Source: Gimesia algae
Lineage (GTDB): Bacteria > Planctomycetota > Planctomycetia > Planctomycetales > Planctomycetaceae
NCBI RefSeq assembly: GCF_007746795.1
Contig: NZ_CP036343.1
Location: 4,625,357-4,689,356 of the forward strand
Direction of reading: 5' to 3'
DNA: 64,000 nt
Below, one piece after another: positions 1 to 8,043 of this stretch. Both the position numbers and the translations under genes were made by a program. The notes under the pieces are model-generated. The model was given only the letters and a program-made list of their open reading frames with translations. It did no database searches and was not told the origin of the DNA. Each line of letters starts with the position of its first letter. Position 1 is the first letter of the stretch.

Positions 1-1
1 C

Positions 2-907
2 ACCACAGTAGAGGTTGTCGGCGATGATGGCAAAATTATAGAACGATTGGAACCGGTCACTTACCTCGACTTTGGAATCGCAATCATCCTTGCTGTGTTT
101 GCCATAGTGGCGACGAACAATGCACCCGGTCTGCTGGAATTTCTGGTCCTGCAGCGATTACCACTCGACGCTTCGGTTAAATACGCGATCACCACACTCG
201 CCCGCTACTTCGTCTCGTTAATAGGAATCTTCGTGGTCTTCTCGACGATGGGGATTGGCTGGACAAAACTGCAATGGCTGGCGACCGCATTAACCTTCGG
301 CCTCGGTTTCGGGCTTCAGGAAATCTTTGCGAATTTTGTTTCTGGCCTGATTCTGCTGATTGAACGTCCGATCCGTGTTGGTGATATCATCACCGTCGAC
401 GAGATCACCGGGATCGTTTCCAGAATTCGCATGCGTGCCACCACAATCACCAACTGGGACCGCAAGGAATATATTGTCCCGAACCGTGATTTCATTACCG
501 GTAAACTCCTCAACTGGACTTTAACCGATTCTGTAAACCGTATCACCATCACCGTGGGTGTGGCGTATGGTTCAGACACAAATCATGCCTCTGAAATCGC
601 TTTAAAAATTCTCATGGATCATCCGCTGATCCTGGAAGACCCGCCACCAAGTATTACGTTTGAATCCTTCGGGGACAGTACCTTAAACCTGATACTGCGG
701 GCCTATCTGCCGGATCTGGAAAAACGTCTGGTTGTGATTCATCAAATCCATACATCCATCCATGAACAATACGCCAAAGCAGGAATCGAAATTGCCTTTC
801 CTCAACGGGACATTCACTTATACTACGAAAACCAGTCGAGTCTGCTGCCGCCACCGAATCTGGATTCGGCTGAACCAGAATCCCCTAATCCGGATCATCA
901 AAAATAG
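2..907 (+). CDS. MscS-family mechanosensitive channel, C-terminal part (5' end outside window)
   Basis: The frame is open to the left edge, so only the last ~301 codons are present. What is visible is the channel core of the MscS/MscK family: two hydrophobic segments (about residues 22-45 and 62-85 of the visible part), then a Gly/Ala-rich pore helix running through GFGLQEIFANFVSG. The soluble beta domain follows, with RPIRVGDIITV and the later IVPNRDFITGKLLNWT, both typical of the MscS cytosolic cage. The family releases solutes from the cytoplasm on hypo-osmotic shock. The upstream fragment (TTVEVVGDDGKIIERLEP) suggests a longer MscK-like protein with a large N-terminal part. The Pro-rich, acidic C-terminal tail is probably disordered. 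The family call is firm; the subtype is inferred. Confidence 0.9.
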   Translation, partial: TTVEVVGDDGKIIERLEPVTYLDFGIAIILAVFAIVATNNAPGLLEFLVLQRLPLDASVKYAITTLARYFVSLIGIFVVFSTMGIGWTKLQWLATALTFGLGFGLQEIFANFVSGLILLIERPIRVGDIITVDEITGIVSRIRMRATTITNWDRKEYIVPNRDFITGKLLNWTLTDSVNRITITVGVAYGSDTNHASEIALKILMDHPLILEDPPPSITFESFGDSTLNLILRAYLPDLEKRLVVIHQIHTSIHEQYAKAGIEIAFPQRDIHLYYENQSSLLPPPNLDSAEPESPNPDHQK

Positions 908-925
908 CTGGCACTCAGCCATTCT

Positions 926-1375
926 TCACAACAGTTTTGCAACAAAGATTCCCTTAATGACTGCCGCGATCTGACCGTTCACTTTGACGGTTGATTCCAA
1001 CGTAATTCGTCCGCGACGTTTTCGCTGAAGACTTGCATGAAATGGCGTCCATACACCTTCGCCAGGTAGCGGACACTCTGCAATGAAATCGGCTTCAATC
1101 GGCTTTAAAAACTCGATTTCACTTTTCTGGATAACGATTTTGTAATTCGGTTGATCAACTCTGAGTTTTAGATGAATCAAAGTCCAGCCTGCCAGAATTC
1201 CCAGGCTCGCAATGCTGCCCCCAAAGGCGGTTTCCTGGTGGTTCAGATTGGGAACCAGTTTCGCACTCAGTTTCAGTGAACCATCTGTTACAGGCAATAC
1301 GCTGAACTGCATGGCACGTGTTACCGGAATATGCTGATGTAAGTAAGCAGTCACTTCCTCAACATCGAATTCCAT
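926..1375 (-). CDS. YiiD C-terminal-like hotdog thioesterase
   Basis: A protein of ~149 aa with the pattern of the YiiD C-terminal/DUF4442-type hotdog fold: an N-terminal helix (VEEVTAYLHQHIPVTRAM), then NHQETAFGGSIASLGILAGWTLIHL, which matches the family's central helix with its conserved N-x-x-x-T-x-F-G-G-S. Such proteins are thought to hydrolyse acyl-thioesters; the substrate is unknown here. The ATG at 1375 (or the adjacent one at 1378) is preferred because AAGGAA lies just upstream; a longer frame to 1429 lacks such a site. It converges on the channel gene across 18 bp. Family call good, biological role unknown. Confidence 0.75.
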   Translation of the reverse strand: MEFDVEEVTAYLHQHIPVTRAMQFSVLPVTDGSLKLSAKLVPNLNHQETAFGGSIASLGILAGWTLIHLKLRVDQPNYKIVIQKSEIEFLKPIEADFIAECPLPGEGVWTPFHASLQRKRRGRITLESTVKVNGQIAAVIKGIFVAKLL

Positions 1376-1492
1376 CATTGTTCCTTCCAGACAGATACGC
1401 ACTACATTCAGTAATCGCCTCGGAACCAATAGTGGTCTATCATCGAAGAAAACGCAAGCGTTGCCGGATCGCTCGAATCACTGGCGCTTATG

Positions 1493-2269
1493 TCAGTCTG
1501 TAGAAGGAAGTGGCGGTAAGAATTCAGGGCCTCCACTGGCAGGAGCCTTTAGTCCAGGTGGCTGTGCCGAAGGAAAGCGCGGCCCCATATTTCGAGAAGG
1601 TTGCCACCCAATATCCCGATCTGGCAATGGCGGTCCGACTGGTCCCGTTTGTGGCTGAGTCCTGTTGTGCTCAAATTCCTGATCAGGAACGGGGGCCGGG
1701 AAGGTTTCTTTAACAGGGAGCTGGACAGGCTGAGGGGAGAAATGAGCCTGCAACTGACTGATCGTAATCTGCATCCCCTCCAGAGTCTGATTTAAACTGT
1801 TCATTTTATACTCTGGAATCATCCGATACGGATAGCCACGGTATTCAAATCGTGGCTGGGGGTAGCCATTTCCCCCGTGGAAAACATATCCGTTTGGTCC
1901 CGTTGGTCGGATGACTGGTTCCCTGAGCACAGGCAACTGCATGACGGCCAGAGAATGGTCCAGATCATCAACCAGTCGTTCCAGATCTGATAATGCCTGC
2001 TGCATGCCCTGCACTGGCACCTGCAGGATCATCATCCGATGGATATTATCTGCCAGTTCATGGATTTCATACGCCTTATCAAACAACAGACGTTGTCCCC
2101 TGATCCCGTGAAACTGTGAACGAATCTTTCTGCACACTGTAAATGAGTCACGATTGAGTTTCCCCCCCAGATTCGCAACTTCCGACTGTTGAGCCCGCGC
2201 GACATTCGTAGATATCGTACAAAGTAAAACGATTGCGAGTTTGAATGAAATCAGGCTTTTATAAAACAT
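1493..2269 (-). CDS. Secreted protein of unknown function
   Basis: A 258-aa protein with a clear signal peptide (MFYKSLISFKLAIVLLCTIS, cleavage probably after ARA). The ATG at 2269 is chosen because AGGAGGA sits about 8 nt upstream and the signal sequence begins there; the frame extends upstream to 2386 without support. The mature part has a helical region with regular Leu spacing (about 60-110), a Tyr/Gly/Pro-rich stretch (GYPQPRFEYRGYPYRM), a second helix (about 165-180) and a Pro-rich tail. The family is not recognised. Probably periplasmic or envelope-associated. It stands alone, reading away from the esterase gene at 2635. Confidence 0.7.
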   Translation of the reverse strand: MFYKSLISFKLAIVLLCTISTNVARAQQSEVANLGGKLNRDSFTVCRKIRSQFHGIRGQRLLFDKAYEIHELADNIHRMMILQVPVQGMQQALSDLERLVDDLDHSLAVMQLPVLREPVIRPTGPNGYVFHGGNGYPQPRFEYRGYPYRMIPEYKMNSLNQTLEGMQITISQLQAHFSPQPVQLPVKETFPAPVPDQEFEHNRTQPQTGPVGPPLPDRDIGWQPSRNMGPRFPSAQPPGLKAPASGGPEFLPPLPSTD

Positions 2270-2634
2270 CTTGCTATCCTCCTGGTCCTTGGCTACCCAG
2301 CCATAGATGTCAGTAAATTCTTTTGACCGCCAGTGTATTTCTGCATCAGGTGTGTAATGAGGCAAAACTTGTTCCCTTAAATCCACGTAAATCTCTCACC
2401 GCCGGTAAACTATTTGAATCCAATCACTTAACGCCTGACTGATTTACTCTTACTATCCATTCGCCTGCAGGGCGACTCACGTTCTGGTGTAGTTTCGATG
2501 ACAGCTGATTCAATTTGATCTCAAAGCAGCTGAAACCAGATTGCCTGCCCTTTCCTCCCCTGTTGTATTCAGCATATAATCATAAATTCAGCTTAAACTT
2601 CGTCTGTTCAAATACTTCGGAAGATTCATTTACC
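2270..2634. other. Intergenic region, divergent promoters expected
   Basis: 365 bp between two divergently transcribed genes. Frames extend from both neighbours into it, but without ribosome binding sites. No repeat, hairpin or convincing promoter pair was seen. Confidence 0.5.
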
Positions 2635-3375
2635 ATGCCCTTCACAACTCATAAGTTTGGTCCGCTCAATTGTCAGATCTATGATAATTTACCCGCCGAT
2701 CAGTCCCCTGACGTCATCGCCATTGTCAGTCATGGATTTGGTGCGCCGGGAGATGATCTCGTTCCCCTGGGGCCCGAGATCCTCAGAAATCAACCGCAGC
2801 TTTCTGAGCGCGTGCAGTTTATCTTTCCTGCTGCTCCCCTTTCGTTACTGGAGATGGGAATGCCCGGCGGTCGTGCGTGGTGGATGCTGGATGTCGCAGA
2901 ACTCAATGCCGCGATTGCTTCCGGAACAATCCGAGACCAGCGAGATAAAACTCCAGAAGGTTTAGTTGAAGCAGGTCAACAACTGCAGGAATTCGTCATC
3001 GCTGTTCAACAGGAGTCGGGCTTGCCATTTTCCCAAATCGTGCTGTCTGGTTTTTCACAAGGATCGATGGTCTCAACAGAAGTCGCCTTTCAGTTGCCAC
3101 AACCTCCGGCAGCGCTGGTAATCTGGTCTGGTACATTACTTTGTGAACAACGCTGGGGAAGCCTGGCTGATCAGTCACCCCGATTTCCTGTTCAGCAGAG
3201 CCACGGAACACAGGATCCCATTCTCCCCTACACAGGTGCAATCTGGTTAAAAGAGATGCTGGAGCAACATGATTTTACCGTCGACTTTTCTGAGTTTGTC
3301 GGCCCACACACAATTCCTGATGTGGCAATCGAAAAATTCCGCAACCTCCTTAGTGATCTGACGGGCAGTCTTTGA
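2635..3375 (+). CDS. Alpha/beta-hydrolase, phospholipase/carboxylesterase family
   Basis: A 246-aa single-domain serine esterase of the bacterial phospholipase/carboxylesterase (acyl-protein-thioesterase-like) family. The nucleophile is Ser141 in GFSQGS, the acid is probably Asp194 (GTQDPILPY) and the base His225 (GPHTIP). An early SHGFGAPGDD loop (32-41) supplies the oxyanion region. No signal peptide is present when translation starts at 2635, so it is probably cytosolic. An upstream in-frame start at 2515 would add 40 residues with no family similarity, so 2635 is preferred. The ~200 bp before the next gene contain a candidate promoter. Substrate cannot be told. Confidence 0.85.
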   Translation: MPFTTHKFGPLNCQIYDNLPADQSPDVIAIVSHGFGAPGDDLVPLGPEILRNQPQLSERVQFIFPAAPLSLLEMGMPGGRAWWMLDVAELNAAIASGTIRDQRDKTPEGLVEAGQQLQEFVIAVQQESGLPFSQIVLSGFSQGSMVSTEVAFQLPQPPAALVIWSGTLLCEQRWGSLADQSPRFPVQQSHGTQDPILPYTGAIWLKEMLEQHDFTVDFSEFVGPHTIPDVAIEKFRNLLSDLTGSL

Positions 3376-3425
3376 ATAAAGAACAGGTTAATCTGCGGAA
3401 ACCCTTTATTTGTAAAGGCAAAGCA

Positions 3426-3454
3426 TTGAGACTGATACAAACCCAAGCCATAAT
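3426..3454 (+). promoter_or_regulatory. Candidate sigma-70-like promoter
   Basis: TTGAGA at 3426-3431 and CATAAT at 3449-3454 are separated by 17 bp, about 125 bp upstream of the ATG at 3580. This is a sequence match only. It would drive the membrane protein gene and the overlapping ABC ATPase gene. Confidence 0.35.
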
Positions 3455-3579
3455 AGGATTTGATTCCTGTATACTTTCCACTTCGCAACTTGAGCGTCTA
3501 CAGACATTTTCGTACACCATCATTACCGAAACTGGTCTTCAGGCGAAGCATCGCCTTGTCTCAACCAGAATATAAACTC

Positions 3580-5889
3580 ATGAAATCATCTCTGTTTTTT
3601 CGATTCTCGACTCTGCTGGTCCTGCTGGTGAGTGCCCTGCTAAATGATTCGCTGTCTTTTGCAGCAGATCAGAAAACAGACAGCCTGGAAATCACAAATA
3701 TTCAAGTCGGGTTTGACGGTCTTTACAAGGTAGGACGGTGGGTTCCAGTCTACCTGGAATTAACAACAGACAGTCCTGTTGCCGTGCAATTAACTGTGAT
3801 CGCACGCTCGCCTGACGGAAATCCCACTGAAGTTCCCTCCCAGGTATTTTCACTCAAGACACCAGGAACGCATCGCCTGTATTCCGAGTTTCAAACTGGA
3901 TTACTGGATAGTCCGCTTAAAGTTCGCCTGCGAGACGCTCAGACACAAACAATCCTGAAAGAGTTTTCTTACGCCCCCCAGTCGAAGCAAAATCAATTCA
4001 CCGGAATTGGTTTGAAACAATCAGTCGAACTCTGGGCCATGGTTGGCGCTGTCGCTGGACTGGAGCCGGTCTCGTCCGAATCACTGGCGGACCATGATCA
4101 GAATCTTGATCAGTATACTGCTTTGATTGAAGACCAGGCATCCCTTCCCGAATCTCCTTACGGTTATGATACTCTCGACACGCTGATTGTGGATGCAGAT
4201 TTCTCATCCGGAACTCAAAAAAATGAGGCCATTCGAAAATGGGTTGCCAATGGCGGTCATCTGGTTTTATGCGTCGGAGCAGATGTTGAAGATTATCAGC
4301 AGAGCGAATATGCCAGTTGGGTCCCCGTAAAAACTCTCGGCACTACAACAGTCCGTGATCTGAGCAGCCTGGAATTATACGCTGCTGTTCGCTCTCGTAT
4401 TCGTGGGGTCGCCACTGCCAGCCAGATTGAAATCTCAACCGGTGAAATCCTGGCCACTGGACTTAATGGACCGGTATTAGTTCGGGTTCCGTATGGATTG
4501 GGAATCGTAACATTCCTGGCGCTCGACTTGAACACCAGTCCGCTCCTCAACTGGGACGGTTTAAAAAATCTGAGTCCCAAACTGGCAACCCGAGCCAAAC
4601 AATCGATCGCTTCCAGTCAACAGAATGCGGTTCTGGGAAAGAGGATTTCTCAAACGGGTATATCGGAACTGGAAACACAACTCTTTCATTCACAACAGAA
4701 TTTTCCAGGCATCGAACGACCTTCCCACTGGTGGGTCATGGCATTGATTCTGGGTTACCTGCTGGTGATTGGGCCGCTCGATTATTTTCTGGTGCACCGG
4801 ATTTTGAAAAAACCTCATTTCACCTGGTTTACATTCCCAGCGATGGTTTTAATTGCCATCGCGTGGGGTGGCTTCACAGCTCTGAATGATAACGGCAGCG
4901 CATTACATTCGACTCAGTTAAACGTTGTTGACTACGATGCATCAGCGGGACAGATGCGCGGACGATTTTATCTGAATTTATACAGTCCGGAAACCCGGCG
5001 TTATCAGGTCAGTGTCAAATCATCCGTTCCTTCTCAATCAAAGGATCAACCTTACTTTTCCACGCATCTCAGCTGGAACGGGCTACCGGAAACTACATTT
5101 GCAGGAATGTATCGTTCAGCGGAAGGCACCATTACTGGTCCTGCATACCGGTTCTCTGAACAATCGAGGGGCGTTGAGAATCTGCCGGTATTGAAGTGGG
5201 GAACCAAAAGCCTGCTGGCGGAGTGGACACAAGAACAATCAGATCTGGTGACATCCAAACTGACAGGAAACAATCTGGGGCAACTTTCGGGAACTCTTAC
5301 TCATCATTTTTCCAGCCCCCTGAAAGACTGGGTCCTGGCATATGGAAATCGAGTATATCTGCCGATCACCAATCCAGAACAGCTCGACGAGTCGTACATC
5401 CCCGCCAGTCAGGCCTGGTCGATCAATGGATCCCGTATCGAATCAAGGAATATCAAAGGGTACCTGACGCGATCTGTTTCGCGTCGGATTGAACAAAAAG
5501 GGCAGAATAATGCCACAATTGTAACGGTACAGACAGACTATAATCCGTTTGCAAAAGATCCTTATGAAATCCTCAAAATCCTGACGTTTCATGAGATGTC
5601 AGGGGGATATGGCTATACCGGACTTTCTAATTTCTCAGGCGAGGAGTTGGATCTGACAGAACAACTTCGCCTGGGCAGAGCGATCCTGTTCGCACGTCTG
5701 GATACACCTCTCAGCGTTGCAGAACTGGATCAAAACCAGCTCGATCAAAAACATCAGAACACCTACATGCGAGTTGTGATACCAGTAAGTATTTCAACTG
5801 ATATTCAATATGAATTACCGTCATTAGATAAAAAAGACAAAGAGACCAAAGATCAGCAGGATACACCTTCCAGGAGTGATAACGAGTGA
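3580..5889 (+). CDS. Membrane-anchored GATase-like protein, partner of ABC ATPase
   Basis: A 769-aa protein. Translation from 3580 gives a signal peptide (MKSSLFFRFSTLLVLLVSAL...FAADQ), which decides the start; a frame from 3460 lacks one. The extracytoplasmic N-terminal ~380 residues contain beta-rich sequence and a GATase-like fold segment (DTLIVDADFSSGTQKNEAIRKWVANGGHLVLCVGAD). Two membrane helices lie around 385-445 (HWWVMALILGYLLVIGPLDYF; FTWFTFPAMVLIAIAWGGF), then a second large domain. The architecture is common in planctomycete ABC-type loci, where such proteins accompany an ATPase and permease. Its stop overlaps the GTG start of the ATPase by 4 nt, so the two are translationally coupled. 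Exact function unknown. Confidence 0.7.
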   Translation: MKSSLFFRFSTLLVLLVSALLNDSLSFAADQKTDSLEITNIQVGFDGLYKVGRWVPVYLELTTDSPVAVQLTVIARSPDGNPTEVPSQVFSLKTPGTHRLYSEFQTGLLDSPLKVRLRDAQTQTILKEFSYAPQSKQNQFTGIGLKQSVELWAMVGAVAGLEPVSSESLADHDQNLDQYTALIEDQASLPESPYGYDTLDTLIVDADFSSGTQKNEAIRKWVANGGHLVLCVGADVEDYQQSEYASWVPVKTLGTTTVRDLSSLELYAAVRSRIRGVATASQIEISTGEILATGLNGPVLVRVPYGLGIVTFLALDLNTSPLLNWDGLKNLSPKLATRAKQSIASSQQNAVLGKRISQTGISELETQLFHSQQNFPGIERPSHWWVMALILGYLLVIGPLDYFLVHRILKKPHFTWFTFPAMVLIAIAWGGFTALNDNGSALHSTQLNVVDYDASAGQMRGRFYLNLYSPETRRYQVSVKSSVPSQSKDQPYFSTHLSWNGLPETTFAGMYRSAEGTITGPAYRFSEQSRGVENLPVLKWGTKSLLAEWTQEQSDLVTSKLTGNNLGQLSGTLTHHFSSPLKDWVLAYGNRVYLPITNPEQLDESYIPASQAWSINGSRIESRNIKGYLTRSVSRRIEQKGQNNATIVTVQTDYNPFAKDPYEILKILTFHEMSGGYGYTGLSNFSGEELDLTEQLRLGRAILFARLDTPLSVAELDQNQLDQKHQNTYMRVVIPVSISTDIQYELPSLDKKDKETKDQQDTPSRSDNE

Positions 5890-6812
5890 TTGAAACACGG
5901 AATTTAACGAAACGCTACGGCGATCTGATCGCCGTCAACAATATTAACCTGAGCCTCGGCGAAGGCGATGTCTTTGGTTTTATTGGCCCTAACGGCTCAG
6001 GCAAAACCACAACCATGCGAATGATCGCCACATTACTCAGCCCTGATTATGGTGAAGCATATGTGTGTGGAAAGTCTATCTACACACATCCGGAAGAAAT
6101 CAGACGCCTGGTCGGGTTTATGCCTGACTTTTTTGGTGTCTATGATGACATGACGGTGATTGAATATCTCGAATTCTTTGCGTCTGCTTACCGGATTAAA
6201 GGTCCACAGCGTCGAAAAATTTGTGAGGAAAAACTGGAACTGGTCGACATGACCTTCAAGCGGGATGCGATGGTCAACCAGCTCTCGAGAGGCCAGACAC
6301 AGCGCATTGGCCTGGCACGCGTGCTGTTACATGAGCCCCAGGTACTTCTGCTCGATGAACCGGCCAGTGGACTTGACCCCCGTGCGAGAATTGAAATTCG
6401 AAATCTGCTGAAACGACTGGGAGAACTGAAAAAAACGGTGATCGTCTCCAGTCATATTCTGCCCGAACTTGCTGACGTCTGTACGCGCGTCGGAATGATT
6501 GAAAAAGGGAATCTGATCGTCGACGATAACGTCGATGCAGTCATGAAAAAAGCCAGACAGCGTATCCTGTTGTATGTCGGTGTGAGTGAGAATACAGAGC
6601 AGGCAGCAACACTGCTGAATGCTCACGAACTGGTTTCCAACCTCGAAATTGATAAAAACGTCATGCTTGTGACACTAAAGAGTGATGTGAAAGACTACAC
6701 CTTCCTCCCCTCGCTGCTGATCAGCGAGGGATTTAAACTCTGCCTGTTCCGCGAAGAGGAAATTAACCTGGAGACGGCATTCATGGAATTGACAAAAGGG
6801 CTCGTCCAGTAA
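5886..6812 (+). CDS. ABC transporter ATP-binding protein
   Basis: A 308-aa ABC ATPase of the type that energises export systems. Walker A is GPNGSGKTT (34-42), the signature is LSRGQ (about 133-137), Walker B is LLLDEP (about 154-159) and the switch His is in SSHIL. A C-terminal extension of ~80 residues beyond the NBD is typical of the CcmA/NatA-like group. The start is GTG, forming a GTGA overlap with the preceding membrane protein gene. No separate permease gene lies next to the pair; the gene is followed by 14 bp and a convergent hydrolase gene. The transported substrate is unknown. Confidence 0.93.
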   Translation: MIETRNLTKRYGDLIAVNNINLSLGEGDVFGFIGPNGSGKTTTMRMIATLLSPDYGEAYVCGKSIYTHPEEIRRLVGFMPDFFGVYDDMTVIEYLEFFASAYRIKGPQRRKICEEKLELVDMTFKRDAMVNQLSRGQTQRIGLARVLLHEPQVLLLDEPASGLDPRARIEIRNLLKRLGELKKTVIVSSHILPELADVCTRVGMIEKGNLIVDDNVDAVMKKARQRILLYVGVSENTEQAATLLNAHELVSNLEIDKNVMLVTLKSDVKDYTFLPSLLISEGFKLCLFREEEINLETAFMELTKGLVQ

Positions 6813-6826
6813 TCCTGACCGGCAGA

Positions 6827-7633
6827 TTACTTCTTCTTTCCGGCAGCAGCTCGTTTTGCTTTGCGAGCTTCTGCCTCTTTTTCTTCACCCGCTTTCACTT
6901 CCGCTTCGGGCTTGCGGACCTGCTGCAACAACCAGTCATAGACTTTCGGATTATCATAAGTCTCTGTCCAGGAATCGTGTCCCGCTTCCGGATAAATAGT
7001 GAATCTTACGTCGGACTTTTCTTTCTTCAGGACATCCACCAGAGTCTGTGATCGCTCGAGAGGCACTGCCGTGTCTTTGCCTCCATGAAACACCCAGATC
7101 GGAACATGCTTGATTTTCTTGACCCAGAACTTCTCGCCGCCCCCACAAATGGGCACCAGCGCGGCAAAACGATAGGGAGTGTAAGCCGCCAGTGACCAGG
7201 TACCAAAGCCTCCCATGCTTAAACCAGTCACATAAATGCGGTCTTTATCAACCTTGTATTTCTTCTCGATGTCATTCAGCAGAGCGGTCAGCTCCACAGG
7301 CTGCCAGAGCTGGTCTTTGGGGCACTGAGGAGAAACAACGATAAACGGAAACTGTTTGCCGTTTTTGACCAGCTTTGGTGGACCATGAACCGTCACCAGA
7401 TCCAGATCGTCCCCCCGTTCTCCTGCTCCATGGAGAAATAATATTAGAGGCCATTTTTCTTGTTCATCATAGTTCTCGGGTAGATAAAGCAGATACTTCA
7501 TCTTTACGGGAATTGTGGTATTTAGCTCGGCTGCAGACTGATTTCCGGTTTCCGGTTTCTCTGCCGCTTCACCAGAAACAGACATCGTATACGCAGCAAA
7601 TATGAAACAGACCGTTATTATTTTTTTAAACAT
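6827..7633 (-). CDS. Secreted alpha/beta-hydrolase (PHB depolymerase/esterase-like)
   Basis: A 268-aa protein with a signal peptide (MFKKIITVCFIFAAYTMSVSG). The fold is that of secreted polyhydroxybutyrate-depolymerase/feruloyl-esterase-like and prolyl-oligopeptidase-like hydrolases: LFLHGAGERG oxyanion loop (66-74), nucleophile Ser139 in GLSMGG, acid Asp187 (GGKDTAVP) and His219 (EAGHDSW). The C-terminal ~30 residues are Lys/Ala/Glu-rich (KAKRAAAGKKK) and probably disordered. Planctomycetes carry many such enzymes, often for carbohydrate esters; the substrate here is not known. Monocistronic, convergent with the ABC ATPase. Confidence 0.85.
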   Translation of the reverse strand: MFKKIITVCFIFAAYTMSVSGEAAEKPETGNQSAAELNTTIPVKMKYLLYLPENYDEQEKWPLILFLHGAGERGDDLDLVTVHGPPKLVKNGKQFPFIVVSPQCPKDQLWQPVELTALLNDIEKKYKVDKDRIYVTGLSMGGFGTWSLAAYTPYRFAALVPICGGGEKFWVKKIKHVPIWVFHGGKDTAVPLERSQTLVDVLKKEKSDVRFTIYPEAGHDSWTETYDNPKVYDWLLQQVRKPEAEVKAGEEKEAEARKAKRAAAGKKK

Positions 7634-8043
7634 CTGGTTTTCTCTCCCAACTCAATATGTCACCTCTGATAAATTAAGCAACCCAGGAAACGAGCATGAC
7701 AGAGAGTCCTAAAGACTTCAAGCACAAAGGGTTCTCTAATTCAGTCGGGAATTGGTCCTCTCGTGTCGAAACTGAAAAACCAGGAAATATAAGCAACATG
7801 AGGAACTCTGATTTCGCGACTCCGTTTCACTCTGATCGCATGCTGGAGCGCATCACATTTAACCCTAGCGTCTCTCAATCTATTATACTCGGTCCAAATG
7901 GCTCTGGAGACGCTACTGTAAAACTGGACACAGTTTATAAGTCCAGAATGCTCTTCTACCATAATCGATTTTTTGATAAAATTCGGCCTCAACTCTCTGC
8001 TTCTCTCCCACCCTGTCATTTTAACTCAATACCCCTCTCCCAC
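7634..8043. other. Intergenic region holding repeat copy A
   Basis: 410 bp upstream of the HEAT lipoprotein. It can be read in frame with that gene from 7696, but the predicted residues are low-complexity and unlike a protein domain, and they run through repeat copy A (7846-7937). It is therefore treated as non-coding. Confidence 0.5.
7846..7937 (+). repeat. 92-bp dispersed repeat, copy A
   Basis: One of four copies of an interspersed element in this window (others at 15640-15731, 38475-38566 and 61733-61824). The core is TTAACCCTAGCGTCTC, an arm complementary to GAGACGCTA 34 nt later (a perfect 9-bp stem here), then GTAAAACTGGACACAGTTTA with a second small hairpin. The 79-bp core is the same length in all four copies. 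The 13 bp to its left (GAGCGCATCACAT) are shared with copies C and D, more weakly with B. Copy A shares its right end (CAGTTTA, then AGTCCAGA) with copy D. Confidence 0.9.
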
